Of a stretch of DNA of 42,708 bases, positions 24,934-32,971 are shown piece after piece. The first letter of the stretch is position 1; each line of letters opens with the position of its first letter. Under the pieces are notes generated by a model that was given only the letters and a program-made list of their open reading frames with translations, was not told the DNA's origin and did not search any database. This DNA comes from CAZSAL01 sp964604825 (GTDB taxonomy: Bacteria > Elusimicrobiota > Elusimicrobia > 2-01-FULL-59-12), in the NCBI GenBank assembly GCA_964604825.1, contig CAZSAL010000019.1:1-42708 (forward strand), given 5' to 3'. Position numbers and translations under genes: made by a program.

Positions 24934-25110
24934 ATGGCGACGATTTCCTGGCTGGCGATAGATATTGAATGCCTGGCATGCAAAAAAAAGCAGCGAATCG
25001 TATTGGGCACAAAGAACAAGGAAGATAAACCTATAGGAAAGTGCCCGGCCTGCAAAAGCGACCAGATAAACACCCTTTCTGTAACACCCCAACAGGAACA
25101 AAAGGTCTAA
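24934..25110 (+). CDS. 58-residue zinc-ribbon protein
   Basis: ATG 24934, with GGAGG nine bases upstream, opens a 58-codon frame ending TAA at 25110. The protein has two Cys pairs, CLAC (13-16) and CPAC (37-40), spaced like a rubredoxin-type zinc ribbon. It has a basic patch (KKKQR) between them and a polar tail (TPQQEQKV). The start context and the paired Cys knuckles support a real gene. It lies between the divergent ilv-leu operon and the convergent cimA. Function is unknown; nucleic-acid or protein binding is likely for such small ribbons. Confidence 0.75.
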   Translation: MATISWLAIDIECLACKKKQRIVLGTKNKEDKPIGKCPACKSDQINTLSVTPQQEQKV

Positions 25111-25132
25111 TCCGGCTGACCTGAGCGGCGGG

Positions 25133-25163
25133 AGTCCCGTTCGTTATTTCTTTCGCCGGGACT
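25133..25163. terminator. possible bidirectional stem-loop between the zinc-ribbon gene and cimA
   Basis: AGTCCCG (25133-25139) pairs with CGGGACT (25157-25163) across a 17-base T-rich loop; a smaller palindrome CGGGAGTCCCG overlaps the left arm. It lies in the 61-base convergent gap. No T-run follows either arm, so it would be a weak terminator at best. Confidence 0.3.
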
Positions 25164-25171
25164 TACGGTGA

Positions 25172-26749
25172 TCAACTCATCCGCCGCATGTCCTTAAAGA
25201 GCTTGTATTCGATGGCTTCGACGAGTGCAAGCCAGGAAGCCTCGATCAGGTTTGTGGAGACGCCGGTTGTTGTCCATTCGTCCTTCTTATCCCGGGATTC
25301 GATAAGTACACGCACTTTTGCCGCCGTACCGGCTGTCGCGTCAATAACGCGCACCTTATAGTCCGTCAAAGTCATCCCCTTGAGACTGGGGTAAAATTTT
25401 TCAAGCGCCCGGCGCAGGGCATTATCGAGAGCATTAACGGGGCCATCGCCCTTCGCCGCCGTTACGTTGACACGGCCCCGTACCGAAAGCTTTACGGTAG
25501 CCTCGCAAATCATCTGCTCATGCCTGCCATCACGCTCCAACCCCACATGGTAATTCTTGAGCTCAAAATACGGTTTATACCGGCCGAGCGCTTTTTCGAC
25601 AAGCAACTGGAACGAAGCCTCCGCTCCTTCAAAATGGTACCCTTCCATCTCACGTTTCTTAACAGCGTCAAGAATCGCCTGGGTCGCTATTTTGTCTTTC
25701 GAAAAATCAAGCCGCAGTTCGTTGCTTTTCAAAAGTACGCTGCTTTTCCCGGAAAGTTCGGACACAATGATACGCCTTTGATTGCCCACTACATCCGGGT
25801 TGACGTGTTCGTAAGTGGCGGAATGCCGCGATACGGCTGAAACATGAATACCCCCCTTATGCGCGAAGGCAGAATTGCCTACATAGGGCTGGCGGTCATT
25901 GGGCACGAGATTGGCAATTTCGGAAACTGAACGGGCGATCTCCGTTAGCCACCGCAGCTGTTCATCTGAAATAACTTTGTATCCCATCTTAAGCTGGAGG
26001 TTGGGGATGATAACGGTTAAATCGGCGTTTCCGCAGCGCTCTCCGATGCCGTTGATGGTCCCTTGAATGAGTGTGCATCCCGCCTCAACTGCGGCCAGAG
26101 TGTTGGCTACACCGCATCCAGAGTCATTATGCGCGTGAATGCCCAGGATCGCTCCGGGAAGCGCTCTCCGCACGCTCTGGACGCCCGCCGTGATCTGCGT
26201 TGGCAGGCAGCCGCCGTTCGTATCGCAAAGCGCAATCATGTCCGCTCCCGCTTCATGCGCCGCAGCCACCGTTTTTAGAGCATACGCATGATTCGCCCGG
26301 AATCCGTCAAAAAAATGCTCGGCGTCATAGATGACTTCCAACTTTTTCGATTTAAGATAACTCACCGAGTCGCGGATCATCGCCAGATTTTCTTCGAGAG
26401 TGGTCTGAAGCGCATGCGTGACATGCATATCCCATGATTTGCCGAAAATACAGGCAGCGGGAACACCGGATTCGATAATGGCTTTCAAATTGGCATCGTA
26501 CGCAGCCTTGATACCCTTCCTTCGTGTGGAGCCAAAAGCAACAAGGCGGGCATTTTTTAACTTCAGTTTGCGCGCATCTTGGAAAAACTGGTTATCTTTG
26601 GGATTGGAACCGGGCCAGCCGCCCTCGATGTAATGCAGGCCGATTCTGTCCAGTTCCTGCGCGATCCGCATCTTATCGTGAGGAGAAAAAGAGATCCCTT
26701 CAGCCTGGGAACCGTCGCGCAGAGTGGTATCGAAAAGCAGAATTTTCAC
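25172..26749 (-). CDS. cimA: (R)-citramalate synthase
   Basis: It condenses pyruvate and acetyl-CoA to citramalate, which starts a threonine-independent route to isoleucine. The catalytic domain opens LLFDTTLRDGSQAEGISFS and has HYIEGGWPGSNPKD, the metal site GIHAHNDSGCGVANTLAAV, and NGIGERCGNADL. The EGGWPGSNPKD stretch is typical of the CimA subfamily rather than LeuA. A C-terminal LeuA dimer domain follows (YKVRVIDATAGTAAKVRVLIES). At 525 residues it is full length. It overlaps lysC by ATGA and is the last gene of the large operon. Confidence 0.95.
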   Translation of the reverse strand: MKILLFDTTLRDGSQAEGISFSPHDKMRIAQELDRIGLHYIEGGWPGSNPKDNQFFQDARKLKLKNARLVAFGSTRRKGIKAAYDANLKAIIESGVPAACIFGKSWDMHVTHALQTTLEENLAMIRDSVSYLKSKKLEVIYDAEHFFDGFRANHAYALKTVAAAHEAGADMIALCDTNGGCLPTQITAGVQSVRRALPGAILGIHAHNDSGCGVANTLAAVEAGCTLIQGTINGIGERCGNADLTVIIPNLQLKMGYKVISDEQLRWLTEIARSVSEIANLVPNDRQPYVGNSAFAHKGGIHVSAVSRHSATYEHVNPDVVGNQRRIIVSELSGKSSVLLKSNELRLDFSKDKIATQAILDAVKKREMEGYHFEGAEASFQLLVEKALGRYKPYFELKNYHVGLERDGRHEQMICEATVKLSVRGRVNVTAAKGDGPVNALDNALRRALEKFYPSLKGMTLTDYKVRVIDATAGTAAKVRVLIESRDKKDEWTTTGVSTNLIEASWLALVEAIEYKLFKDMRRMS

Positions 26750-27999
26750 TTGGTGCCTTTAACCTTTTCCAAACCGAAGGCCTTGTGGAGAACTTTTACG
26801 GCGTCATCAACCTGGTCCTTCTGGATCACACAGGAAATTTTGATTTCCGACGTGGAGATCATTTGAATGTTAATCTGATGGTCAGCAAGCGCCTTGAACA
26901 TGGTCGCCGCAACTCCCGGGTGACTGCGCATGCCGACGCCTACAACCGCAACCTTAGCCACACTGGCGTCATGCGTCACTTCTCTGGCTCCCATGGTTTC
27001 TTTTACGCGCTCCAGCGCGGGGAGCGCTTTTTTTACTTCCGCAGAAGAAATCGTAAAAGAAATGTCATTGGCTCCCCCTCTGGCCTCGGACTGGATGATC
27101 ATATCTACATTAATTCCCTCCCTGGCAAGCGCGCCAAAAACCGTTGCGGCGATGCCTGGTCTGTCGGGAACATCAACGAGCGAAATCTTGGCCTGATTGC
27201 GGTCAAAAGCTATGCCGGAAACAACCACTTCTTCCATACGGGAAACCTCCTGATGAACCCTAGTCCCAGGCTCATTCGAGAATGTTGAACGGACTTCGAA
27301 AACGACACCGAATTTTTTGGCAACTTCAACGGAACGTCCCTGCATAACCTGCGCACCGGATCCGGCCAGTTCGAGCATTTCATCGTACGAAATCTCTTCA
27401 AGCTTGCGGGCTTCGGCAACGACTCGCGGATCGGTCGTGTATACACCGGTCACATCTGTATAGATTTCGCACAAATCCGCCTTCAAAACCGCGGCCATGG
27501 CGATTGCGGTCAGATCACTGCCGCCGCGGCCAAGGGTTGCCACGTCTTCATTGGGATTAAGCCCCTGGAAGCCGGCGACCACAACAATGCGGCCTTTTGC
27601 CAGTTCGGCATGAACTTTTTTCGGCCTTATCGCCGTAATCCGCGCTTTGGTATGAGAAGTGTCCGCAAAAATTCCGGCCTGCGGCCCGGTAAGCGAAATT
27701 GCCGGCTGTCCCTGCTCTTTCAGAGCCATACACAACAGCGCGATCGAAGCCTGTTCGCCGGTGGCCAGGAGCACGTCCAGTTCACGCTCATCCGGATCAG
27801 CTGAAATACCCCTGGCCAGTTCCAGCAAATCATCGGTCATGTCCCCGGGAGCGGAAACCACCACGACAATCTGAAAACCTTCGTTCTTTTTCCCGATAAC
27901 CCTTTCGGCAACGTGCCTGATTTTTCCGGCATCCGCAACCGAAGATCCGCCGAATTTCATAACAACAAGCTTCTGCGATGATTCCTGCAATTGTTTCAC
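26746..27999 (-). CDS. lysC: aspartate kinase
   Basis: It phosphorylates aspartate, the entry to lysine, threonine and methionine synthesis. The kinase domain has VVMKFGGSSVADAGKI, VVVSAPGDMTDDLL and LGRGGSDLTAIAMA. Two C-terminal ACT domains (ISLVDVPDRPGIAATVFGAL and VAVVGVGMRSHPGVAATMF) bind lysine and/or threonine for feedback. It starts at GTG 27999, overlapping the thrB stop as GTGA. Such short (about 400-residue) kinases may also make a separate beta subunit from an internal start. Confidence 0.96.
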   Translation of the reverse strand: MKQLQESSQKLVVMKFGGSSVADAGKIRHVAERVIGKKNEGFQIVVVVSAPGDMTDDLLELARGISADPDERELDVLLATGEQASIALLCMALKEQGQPAISLTGPQAGIFADTSHTKARITAIRPKKVHAELAKGRIVVVAGFQGLNPNEDVATLGRGGSDLTAIAMAAVLKADLCEIYTDVTGVYTTDPRVVAEARKLEEISYDEMLELAGSGAQVMQGRSVEVAKKFGVVFEVRSTFSNEPGTRVHQEVSRMEEVVVSGIAFDRNQAKISLVDVPDRPGIAATVFGALAREGINVDMIIQSEARGGANDISFTISSAEVKKALPALERVKETMGAREVTHDASVAKVAVVGVGMRSHPGVAATMFKALADHQINIQMISTSEIKISCVIQKDQVDDAVKVLHKAFGLEKVKGTK

Positions 28000-28934
28000 T
28001 TATAGATTATCCCGCTGTTCAAAAGAGCCACATCAAACCAGTTGCTGCCGACATCAAATGCCGCGAATTTCTTCTGCATTGCCTGACCAACCTGCTTTGC
28101 CGTAGCTCCGGGCCGGGTAAATGCTATCACGCAGGATCCCGCCCCCGACAAGGCGGACCCATAAGCGCCCGCTCTTTTCGCCTCATCAATGACTTCCGCC
28201 AGTCCCGGAAGCATTGTCGCGCGCGCAGGCTGATGAAGAACGTCGTCCATGGCGAAACTCAGGTAATCGTATCGTCGCTGGATAAGAGCGCCAATCAAAA
28301 ATGCAAGACGCGATGAAGTAAAAACCGCGGCAGAAAGCGGGATCCGGCTTGGCAGCACGCGCCGCGCCTCAGAAGTGGAAAGCGTCAGGTGCGGCACGCA
28401 GATCACCGCGCGCAGGCTCCATGGCGCGCGAAATTTCAAATAACGGGCATGATGCTGGATCATCCCGGCGACACAAATCCCGCCAAACATGGCAGGCACG
28501 AGGTTGTCGGGATGTCCTTCCAGTTCAACAGCCATGTCCAGGACTTCCTGATCAGAAAGGGGCGAACCTACGAGGCGGTTAGCGGCGCACATACCCCCGA
28601 GCGTGGCTGCGGCGCTTGACCCAAGCCCTCTTGAAAGCGGAATGCGGTTCAGCATTCGCACGTAAAGCGAAGCCGGCCACCGTTTCGTTTTCTGAAAAAC
28701 ATTGAAAGCCGCGCGCACAACAAGGTTGGAATCGTCTAGAGGAAGGCTGTCGACTCCCGCGCCCCGGATTTCCGCAGAAAGAGGCATTGACGCTGGCTTT
28801 CTCGAAGAATTTACAACCCGGTCAGTCTCCAGCGTAACTTCGTTATAAAGCTGAACTGCAACGCCGAGCACATCAAAACCCGGGCCAAGATTTGCGCTGG
28901 TTGCAGGAATTTTAACGGTGATATTTTTTTTCAT
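27996..28934 (-). CDS. thrB: homoserine kinase
   Basis: This GHMP-family kinase phosphorylates homoserine in threonine synthesis. It starts TVKIPATSANLGPGFDVLG, has the phosphate loop LSRGLGSSAAATLGG and the C-terminal GAYGSALSGAGSCVIAF. The length of 312 residues is normal. It overlaps thiE by 23 bases and lysC by GTGA. With lysC here and asd at 8-9 kb, part of the aspartate family is covered; hom and thrC are not in the window. Confidence 0.95.
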   Translation of the reverse strand: MKKNITVKIPATSANLGPGFDVLGVAVQLYNEVTLETDRVVNSSRKPASMPLSAEIRGAGVDSLPLDDSNLVVRAAFNVFQKTKRWPASLYVRMLNRIPLSRGLGSSAAATLGGMCAANRLVGSPLSDQEVLDMAVELEGHPDNLVPAMFGGICVAGMIQHHARYLKFRAPWSLRAVICVPHLTLSTSEARRVLPSRIPLSAAVFTSSRLAFLIGALIQRRYDYLSFAMDDVLHQPARATMLPGLAEVIDEAKRAGAYGSALSGAGSCVIAFTRPGATAKQVGQAMQKKFAAFDVGSNWFDVALLNSGIIYK

Positions 28935-29691
28935 AGTCGTTTACCAATGATTTCAATTCTTGGGATGCTTTTGCAATATCCGGAACGCCGCATACGGCAC
29001 GCACTACAGCAACGCGTTTTGCTCCCGATTCAAGCACCTTCACGGCGTTGGAGGCATCAATCCCCCCTATGGCCACCTGCGGCACGCGGACATGCGCCGC
29101 GACCTCGCTCACAAGAGACAGCCCAACCGGGTTGTAGGACGGCTTCGTCGGGGTGGCAAAAACCGGGCCTACTCCGATGTAATCCGCGCTTTCATTTTCC
29201 GCAGCAAGCGCCTGCGGCAGGCTGTGGGTGGAACACCCTATCAGAAACTCCCTGCGGCCCACTGCGCGCAAAATCTGCCGGGCCCGGCTCAGAGGCAGAT
29301 CATCCTGTCCCAGGTGAACGCCGTCCGCATTTGCCGCCAGAGCGATATCGATCGAGTCGTTGACAATGAACAGCACATTATACCGGGAACAGACCGTGCG
29401 CAGGCGAAGCGCAGTCTCATACCGTTCGCGGACTGAAAGCAGTTTGTCGCGGAACTGCACTGCATCCGCACCACCCCGGCAGGCGTCATCCACCATAGAT
29501 TCATATCCCTGAGGACCGGTAACGGGCGGACATGTGATCACATAGAGCCGGACCGAGATAAACCGTTCCAGGACTCCTATTAACCCCTCCCTTTGGGAAA
29601 AGGAGGCGGGGAGGGATTTCACGTCCGAAATCCCCCTCTGTCCCCCTTTTTCAAAGGGGGAGGTTGAGACTGCAGCAGTTTCTTTTCCCAT
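28912..29691 (-). CDS. thiE: thiamine-phosphate synthase with a repeat-encoded N-terminal extension
   Basis: It joins the thiazole and pyrimidine units into thiamine phosphate. The TIM barrel starts at RLYVITCPPVTG (about residue 48) and has QFRDKLLSVRE, DGVHLGQDDLP, GCSTHSL, GPVFATPTKPSYNPVG and AIGGID. The first 47 residues (including SPFEKGGQRG and SQREGLIG) are encoded mostly by the palindromic element at 29582-29665 and are foreign to the family. No ATG, GTG or TTG lies between the element and the barrel, so initiation probably occurs at ATG 29691, or the protein is made by another route from thiD2. No ribosome binding site is visible at 29691. Confidence 0.9.
   Translation of the reverse strand: MGKETAAVSTSPFEKGGQRGISDVKSLPASFSQREGLIGVLERFISVRLYVITCPPVTGPQGYESMVDDACRGGADAVQFRDKLLSVRERYETALRLRTVCSRYNVLFIVNDSIDIALAANADGVHLGQDDLPLSRARQILRAVGRREFLIGCSTHSLPQALAAENESADYIGVGPVFATPTKPSYNPVGLSLVSEVAAHVRVPQVAIGGIDASNAVKVLESGAKRVAVVRAVCGVPDIAKASQELKSLVNDYEKKYHR
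29582..29665. repeat. 84-bp palindromic repeat element across the thiD2/thiE junction
   Basis: Two 39-base arms (29582-29620 and 29627-29665) are imperfect inverted repeats around a six-base loop (ACGTCC). The outer ends match as AACC and GGTT. On the two strands the arms encode peptides such as SPFEKGGQRG and PPPLKKGDRGG, a type I recall as dispersed hairpin repeats in many genomes. No transposase is near, so it resembles a MITE or REP-like element moved in trans. Confidence 0.8.
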
Positions 29692-30092
29692 TGATAAATC
29701 TGAAAACGGATTTCTTTCGCTTTCTTTACCGCTCGGGGCGAAAGCATGCGTCCATACTCTTCCAAAACTCTGACTGCCTCTTCGGCGCGTTTGAAATTAG
29801 CCGCCAGCAGGCTGCTCAGGTCTCCCCGGTAAGCCTTCGCCGGGTTAAATCTTCCCGGATCGTGCCCGACATCGCGGTGCAACAAAAGCTCTGCATAATG
29901 TAGGCGAACCAGCTTATCAACCCCATGCCGCAAGTCTCGCAGAGCCTTTGCCGTTTTCGGCTGATTCAGGACAAAACGCGCCGAATCTTCAATGACCCTC
30001 AAACCTTCGCGGGCCCGGTTCGCATTTGCATCCAAAAGACGCCAAACAGTAACATCCCGTGAAGCATATCTTTTATTCGCTTCACGCCTCAC
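29619..30092 (-). CDS. ThiD2-like thiamine synthesis protein
   Basis: The 157-residue protein has the signature LLDANANRAREGLRVIEDSARF followed by an all-helical domain with LRHGVDKLVR, HRDVGHDPGRF and AEEAVRVLEEYGR. In Pfam this family is called ThiD2 (from memory), and related domains are often fused to the N-terminus of ThiE. It probably acts on the pyrimidine phosphate. Its last 14 or so residues (QPPPLKKGDRGGFRT) and its stop codon come from the palindromic element. It starts at GTG 30092, overlapping the rfaE2 stop by GTGA. The thiE reading frame overlaps it by 73 bases, shifted by two. Confidence 0.82.
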   Translation of the reverse strand: MRREANKRYASRDVTVWRLLDANANRAREGLRVIEDSARFVLNQPKTAKALRDLRHGVDKLVRLHYAELLLHRDVGHDPGRFNPAKAYRGDLSSLLAANFKRAEEAVRVLEEYGRMLSPRAVKKAKEIRFQIYQWEKKLLQSQPPPLKKGDRGGFRT

Positions 30093-30100
30093 GCTTCACG
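30058..30100. repeat. short GCTTCACG repeat cluster at the rfaE2/thiD2 junction
   Basis: GCTTCACG occurs at 30079-30086 and 30093-30100, and its complement CGTGAAGC at 30058-30065, so direct and inverted copies can form a hairpin. The cluster encodes the end of RfaE2 (YGAREA) and the start of ThiD2 (RREANKRYASRD). Similar tandem GCTTCACG-type repeats occur between genes in other bacteria, by memory. Confidence 0.6.
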
Positions 30101-30568
30101 TGCCCCGTATGTCTTAACAATTTTTTTAATAAGCGCGGTCGTGGAGCGGCCCTTTATCAGGGGAATACGCACAACCTTTTTTACAAATTCCCGGCCCACA
30201 ATCTCGTCGGGCTGATAGTCGCCGCCTTTGACCAGTATGTCCGGACGTATCTCCCTGATCAAATCCCCCGGCGTATCTTCATCGAACACCGAAATATAGT
30301 CGACGCAGGAAAGCGCGGACATCACTTTGCCGCGATCAGCAAGCGGAACAAGCGGTCTTTTCGGGCCCTTGAGACGTTTCACCGATGCATCTGAATTCAA
30401 TCCTAAAACCAGGCAATCGCCCAGCCTGCGGGATTTTTCCAGAACGGACACATGCCCGGCATGAATCAGGTCAAAACAGCCGTTTGTGAAAACAACGGTT
30501 TTGCCTTTGGCCTTATATCCGGCCAAAATTTTTTTTAATCGGGAACGGGATACGAATTTGGGAAACAC
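30089..30568 (-). CDS. rfaE2: heptose 1-phosphate adenylyltransferase (RfaE domain II)
   Basis: The 159-residue nucleotidyltransferase makes ADP-heptose for the LPS inner core. It has VVFTNGCFDLIHAGHVSVLEKS with the HxGH motif, LGLNSDASVKRLKG, and the second signature in IKGRSTTALIKKI. E. coli HldE fuses this domain to a kinase; here it is a separate gene. It starts at GTG 30568, 15 bases after gmhA, with GGAG rather far upstream. The kinase domain, GmhB and HldD are not in the window. Confidence 0.94.
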   Translation of the reverse strand: MFPKFVSRSRLKKILAGYKAKGKTVVFTNGCFDLIHAGHVSVLEKSRRLGDCLVLGLNSDASVKRLKGPKRPLVPLADRGKVMSALSCVDYISVFDEDTPGDLIREIRPDILVKGGDYQPDEIVGREFVKKVVRIPLIKGRSTTALIKKIVKTYGAREA

Positions 30569-30583
30569 GTGAAGATCAGGCTC

Positions 30584-31159
30584 CTAGGCCTTTGCCGCGG
30601 CGAAAACCTGGTCGATCCGGGCGCACATGGCATGAATCGCCGCAATGTGTCCTTCCTGAATGTGCGACGTACGGTTCGAGGGCACGGAGATGCAGCAATC
30701 AACCGCGCTCTTAAGCTTTCCTCCTGCGGCGCCGGTCAGGCCAATAGTGAAAGCCTTCTGTTTTCTGGCCTGCTCGACAGCAGCGATGACGTTCCCGGCA
30801 TTGCCGGAAGTCGAAATGCCTACAACCACATCCCCTGCCTGAACCAGCGGCTGAACCTGGCGGGAAAAAACCAGTTCGTATCCGTAATCGTTGCCGACCG
30901 CAGTCAGAATGGAAGTATTCGTAGTCAGCGCAATTGCCGGCAGTCCCGGCCTTTCAGCCTCGAAGCGACCGACAAGTTCAGCCACGAAATGCTGGGCATC
31001 GGCCGCGGATCCGCCATTGCCGAAGGCTACGACCTTTTTACCGGCGCGCAGCGCCTCATAAATCTTCTGCGCGGCGGTTTCCACAGCCTCGCTGTTTTCA
31101 ACCAGGCGGGCAAGTGTTTCCGCAGTTCCGGAAAGATACTCTTGAATGGTCGAAGGCAT
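30584..31159 (-). CDS. gmhA: phosphoheptose isomerase
   Basis: It converts sedoheptulose 7-phosphate to heptose 7-phosphate, the first step of LPS heptose synthesis. The SIS domain has VAFGNGGSAADAQHFVAELVGRFE, ILTAVGNDYGYE, GISTSGNAGNVIAA and the active-site HIQEGHIAAIHAMCA. The length of 191 residues is normal. It starts one base after accC and precedes rfaE2, so two heptose genes travel together. Confidence 0.96.
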   Translation of the reverse strand: MPSTIQEYLSGTAETLARLVENSEAVETAAQKIYEALRAGKKVVAFGNGGSAADAQHFVAELVGRFEAERPGLPAIALTTNTSILTAVGNDYGYELVFSRQVQPLVQAGDVVVGISTSGNAGNVIAAVEQARKQKAFTIGLTGAAGGKLKSAVDCCISVPSNRTSHIQEGHIAAIHAMCARIDQVFAAAKA

Positions 31160-31160
31160 C

Positions 31161-32519
31161 TTATTTCGTACCGTTGGTAGAAGAGAGATAGGTTGTTATG
31201 AAATCAGTGCAGGCGTCGCCTTTACGGAATACGGGATGCGCGACAATCTTCCGATGGAGCGGTATGGTCGTCTTGACGCCTTCAATCGTAAACTCACCCA
31301 AAGCCCGTTCCATGCGTTTTACAGCTTCTTCCCGGTTCCCGGCATGAACAATCAATTTGGCCAGCAGCGAATCGTAGTATGTGGGGATTACGTAGCCAGG
31401 ATAGATATGCGTATCGACCCGTACCCCCGGCGACCCGGGGAGAATCAATTGTTCCACCGTCCCCGGAGACGGCCGGAAATCATGGTCCGGGTCTTCGGCA
31501 TTGATGCGGCATTCAATCGCGTGCCCCCGCGCCGGATAATCATCCCGGTCATAGTCTATGCGTTCGCCTGCGGCCAGGCGGATCTGCTCTTTGACGAGAT
31601 CCAGTCCCGTAACCATTTCTGTGACCGTATGCTCAACCTGGATGCGAGTGTTCATTTCAAGAAAATAAAAATTTTCGTCCTTATCTACGAGAAACTCCAC
31701 CGTTCCCACAGTCACGTAATCTACGGCCTCTGCGGCGCGGCGGGCGGCTTTCCCCATTTTCCGGCGAAGATGCTCGTTAACTATGGGTGAAGGACTTTCT
31801 TCCACAAGTTTCTGATGCCTGCGCTGAATTGAGCATTCGCGCTCGGGCAGATAAATTACCTTGCCTTTGTTATCCGCCACGATCTGGATCTCGATGTGAC
31901 GGGGTTTTTCCAGATATTTTTCCAGGTAGACCTCGCCGTTGCCGAAAGCGGCTTTCGCTTCCGTCTGCGCCAGCTGGATCGCGGCTATCAGGCCATCCTG
32001 GTCTTTGATAACGCGCATGCCTTTGCCGCCTCCGCCGGCGACAGCCTTCACGATAATCGGATATCCGATCTTACGCGCCTGCTTTGGCAAACCGGGATCG
32101 TCGACTGAAACTATCCCGGTCCCGGGAATCACCGGTACGCCCGCTTTTTCCATAGTTTCGCGGGCCGCAGACTTATGCCCCATCTTCTCTATGGCTTCCT
32201 TGGAAGGACCGATAAAATGGATATGGCAGGACTCGCACACGTCGGCGAAATAGGTGTTCTCGGAAAGGAATCCGTAACCGGGATGTATGGCGTCCGCGCC
32301 CGAAATCTCCGCCGCCGAAATAATGTTGGGGATATTAAGATAGCTTTCCGTGGCCGGTCCCGGACCGATGCACACCGATTCGTCGGCCAGAGTCACATGG
32401 CGGCTGGACCGGTCAGCCTCCGAATGAACGGCCACCGTCTTGATCCCCATCTCGCGACAGGCCCGTATAATGCGCACCGCAATCTCACCGCGATTGGCTA
32501 TCAGGATTTTTTTAAACAT
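31161..32519 (-). CDS. accC: acetyl-CoA carboxylase, biotin carboxylase subunit
   Basis: It carboxylates the biotin on AccB with ATP and bicarbonate, for malonyl-CoA synthesis. The ATP-grasp enzyme starts MFKKILIANRGEIAVRIIRA and has VKAVAGGGGKGMRVI, ERECSIQRRHQKLVEESPSP and FLEMNTRIQVEHTVTE. I take ATG 32519 (452 residues) because the family begins there and GAGGAG lies just upstream; the frame remains open upstream to 32630. It overlaps accB by eight bases. The carboxyltransferase genes accA and accD are not here. Confidence 0.97.
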   Translation of the reverse strand: MFKKILIANRGEIAVRIIRACREMGIKTVAVHSEADRSSRHVTLADESVCIGPGPATESYLNIPNIISAAEISGADAIHPGYGFLSENTYFADVCESCHIHFIGPSKEAIEKMGHKSAARETMEKAGVPVIPGTGIVSVDDPGLPKQARKIGYPIIVKAVAGGGGKGMRVIKDQDGLIAAIQLAQTEAKAAFGNGEVYLEKYLEKPRHIEIQIVADNKGKVIYLPERECSIQRRHQKLVEESPSPIVNEHLRRKMGKAARRAAEAVDYVTVGTVEFLVDKDENFYFLEMNTRIQVEHTVTEMVTGLDLVKEQIRLAAGERIDYDRDDYPARGHAIECRINAEDPDHDFRPSPGTVEQLILPGSPGVRVDTHIYPGYVIPTYYDSLLAKLIVHAGNREEAVKRMERALGEFTIEGVKTTIPLHRKIVAHPVFRKGDACTDFITTYLSSTNGTK

Positions 32520-32970
32520 TCTCCTCAGCCCCCTCGCGTTCAATTTCAAAGAGCGGCTGGCCGTATTCCACCGCATGGCCGTCGGCAACAAGCGCCTTGG
32601 AAATCCGGCACGGGATCGGCGAGACGACATCTTTCATGATTTTCATGGCCTCGATCGTACCCACCGGCTGCCCGGCGGCTACGATGGTGCCTTCCACAAC
32701 AAGCGGCGGACGGTCTTTGGAATCGGAGCGGTGGAATGTTCCCACCATATTTGACCGGATGAAAAAGGGTTCAGGGGAGGCCTTATCCGCGGTTTCCGCC
32801 ATGCTGGGCGACTGCTTTGCGCTCCCTGCCGGAACCGCGGATATCCCGGAACGCTGGAAACTGATTTTGGTGCCGTTTTTTTCCCACACCACTTCCCGAA
32901 GATCCGTTTCGCGGCAGAAGTCGATTAATTCTTTGAGTTGTTCTTCCAGCGGATTTTTTTTATCGCCCAT
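32512..32970 (-). CDS. accB: biotin carboxyl carrier protein of acetyl-CoA carboxylase
   Basis: The 152-residue protein has an N-terminal helical domain (EEQLKELIDFCRETDLREVVWE), a flexible Ala/Ser/Pro linker and a C-terminal biotinyl domain. The biotin attachment motif is IEAMKIM, with the Lys as the modified residue. The usual GTFHRS and GQPLFEIE elements are present. It starts one base after the efp stop. accB-accC after efp is a common arrangement. Confidence 0.95.
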   Translation of the reverse strand: MGDKKNPLEEQLKELIDFCRETDLREVVWEKNGTKISFQRSGISAVPAGSAKQSPSMAETADKASPEPFFIRSNMVGTFHRSDSKDRPPLVVEGTIVAAGQPVGTIEAMKIMKDVVSPIPCRISKALVADGHAVEYGQPLFEIEREGAEENV

Positions 32971-32971
32971 A

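Noticed and set aside
28912..30092. A sequencing frameshift as the reason for separate thiD2 and thiE frames
   Set aside because: The frame change coincides with a well-formed 84-base palindrome, which explains it better than a base-call error, although an error cannot be fully excluded.
32520..32630. N-terminal extension of AccC by 37 residues
   Set aside because: The extension overlaps accB in another frame, is not family-like, and a strong GAGGAG site marks ATG 32519.
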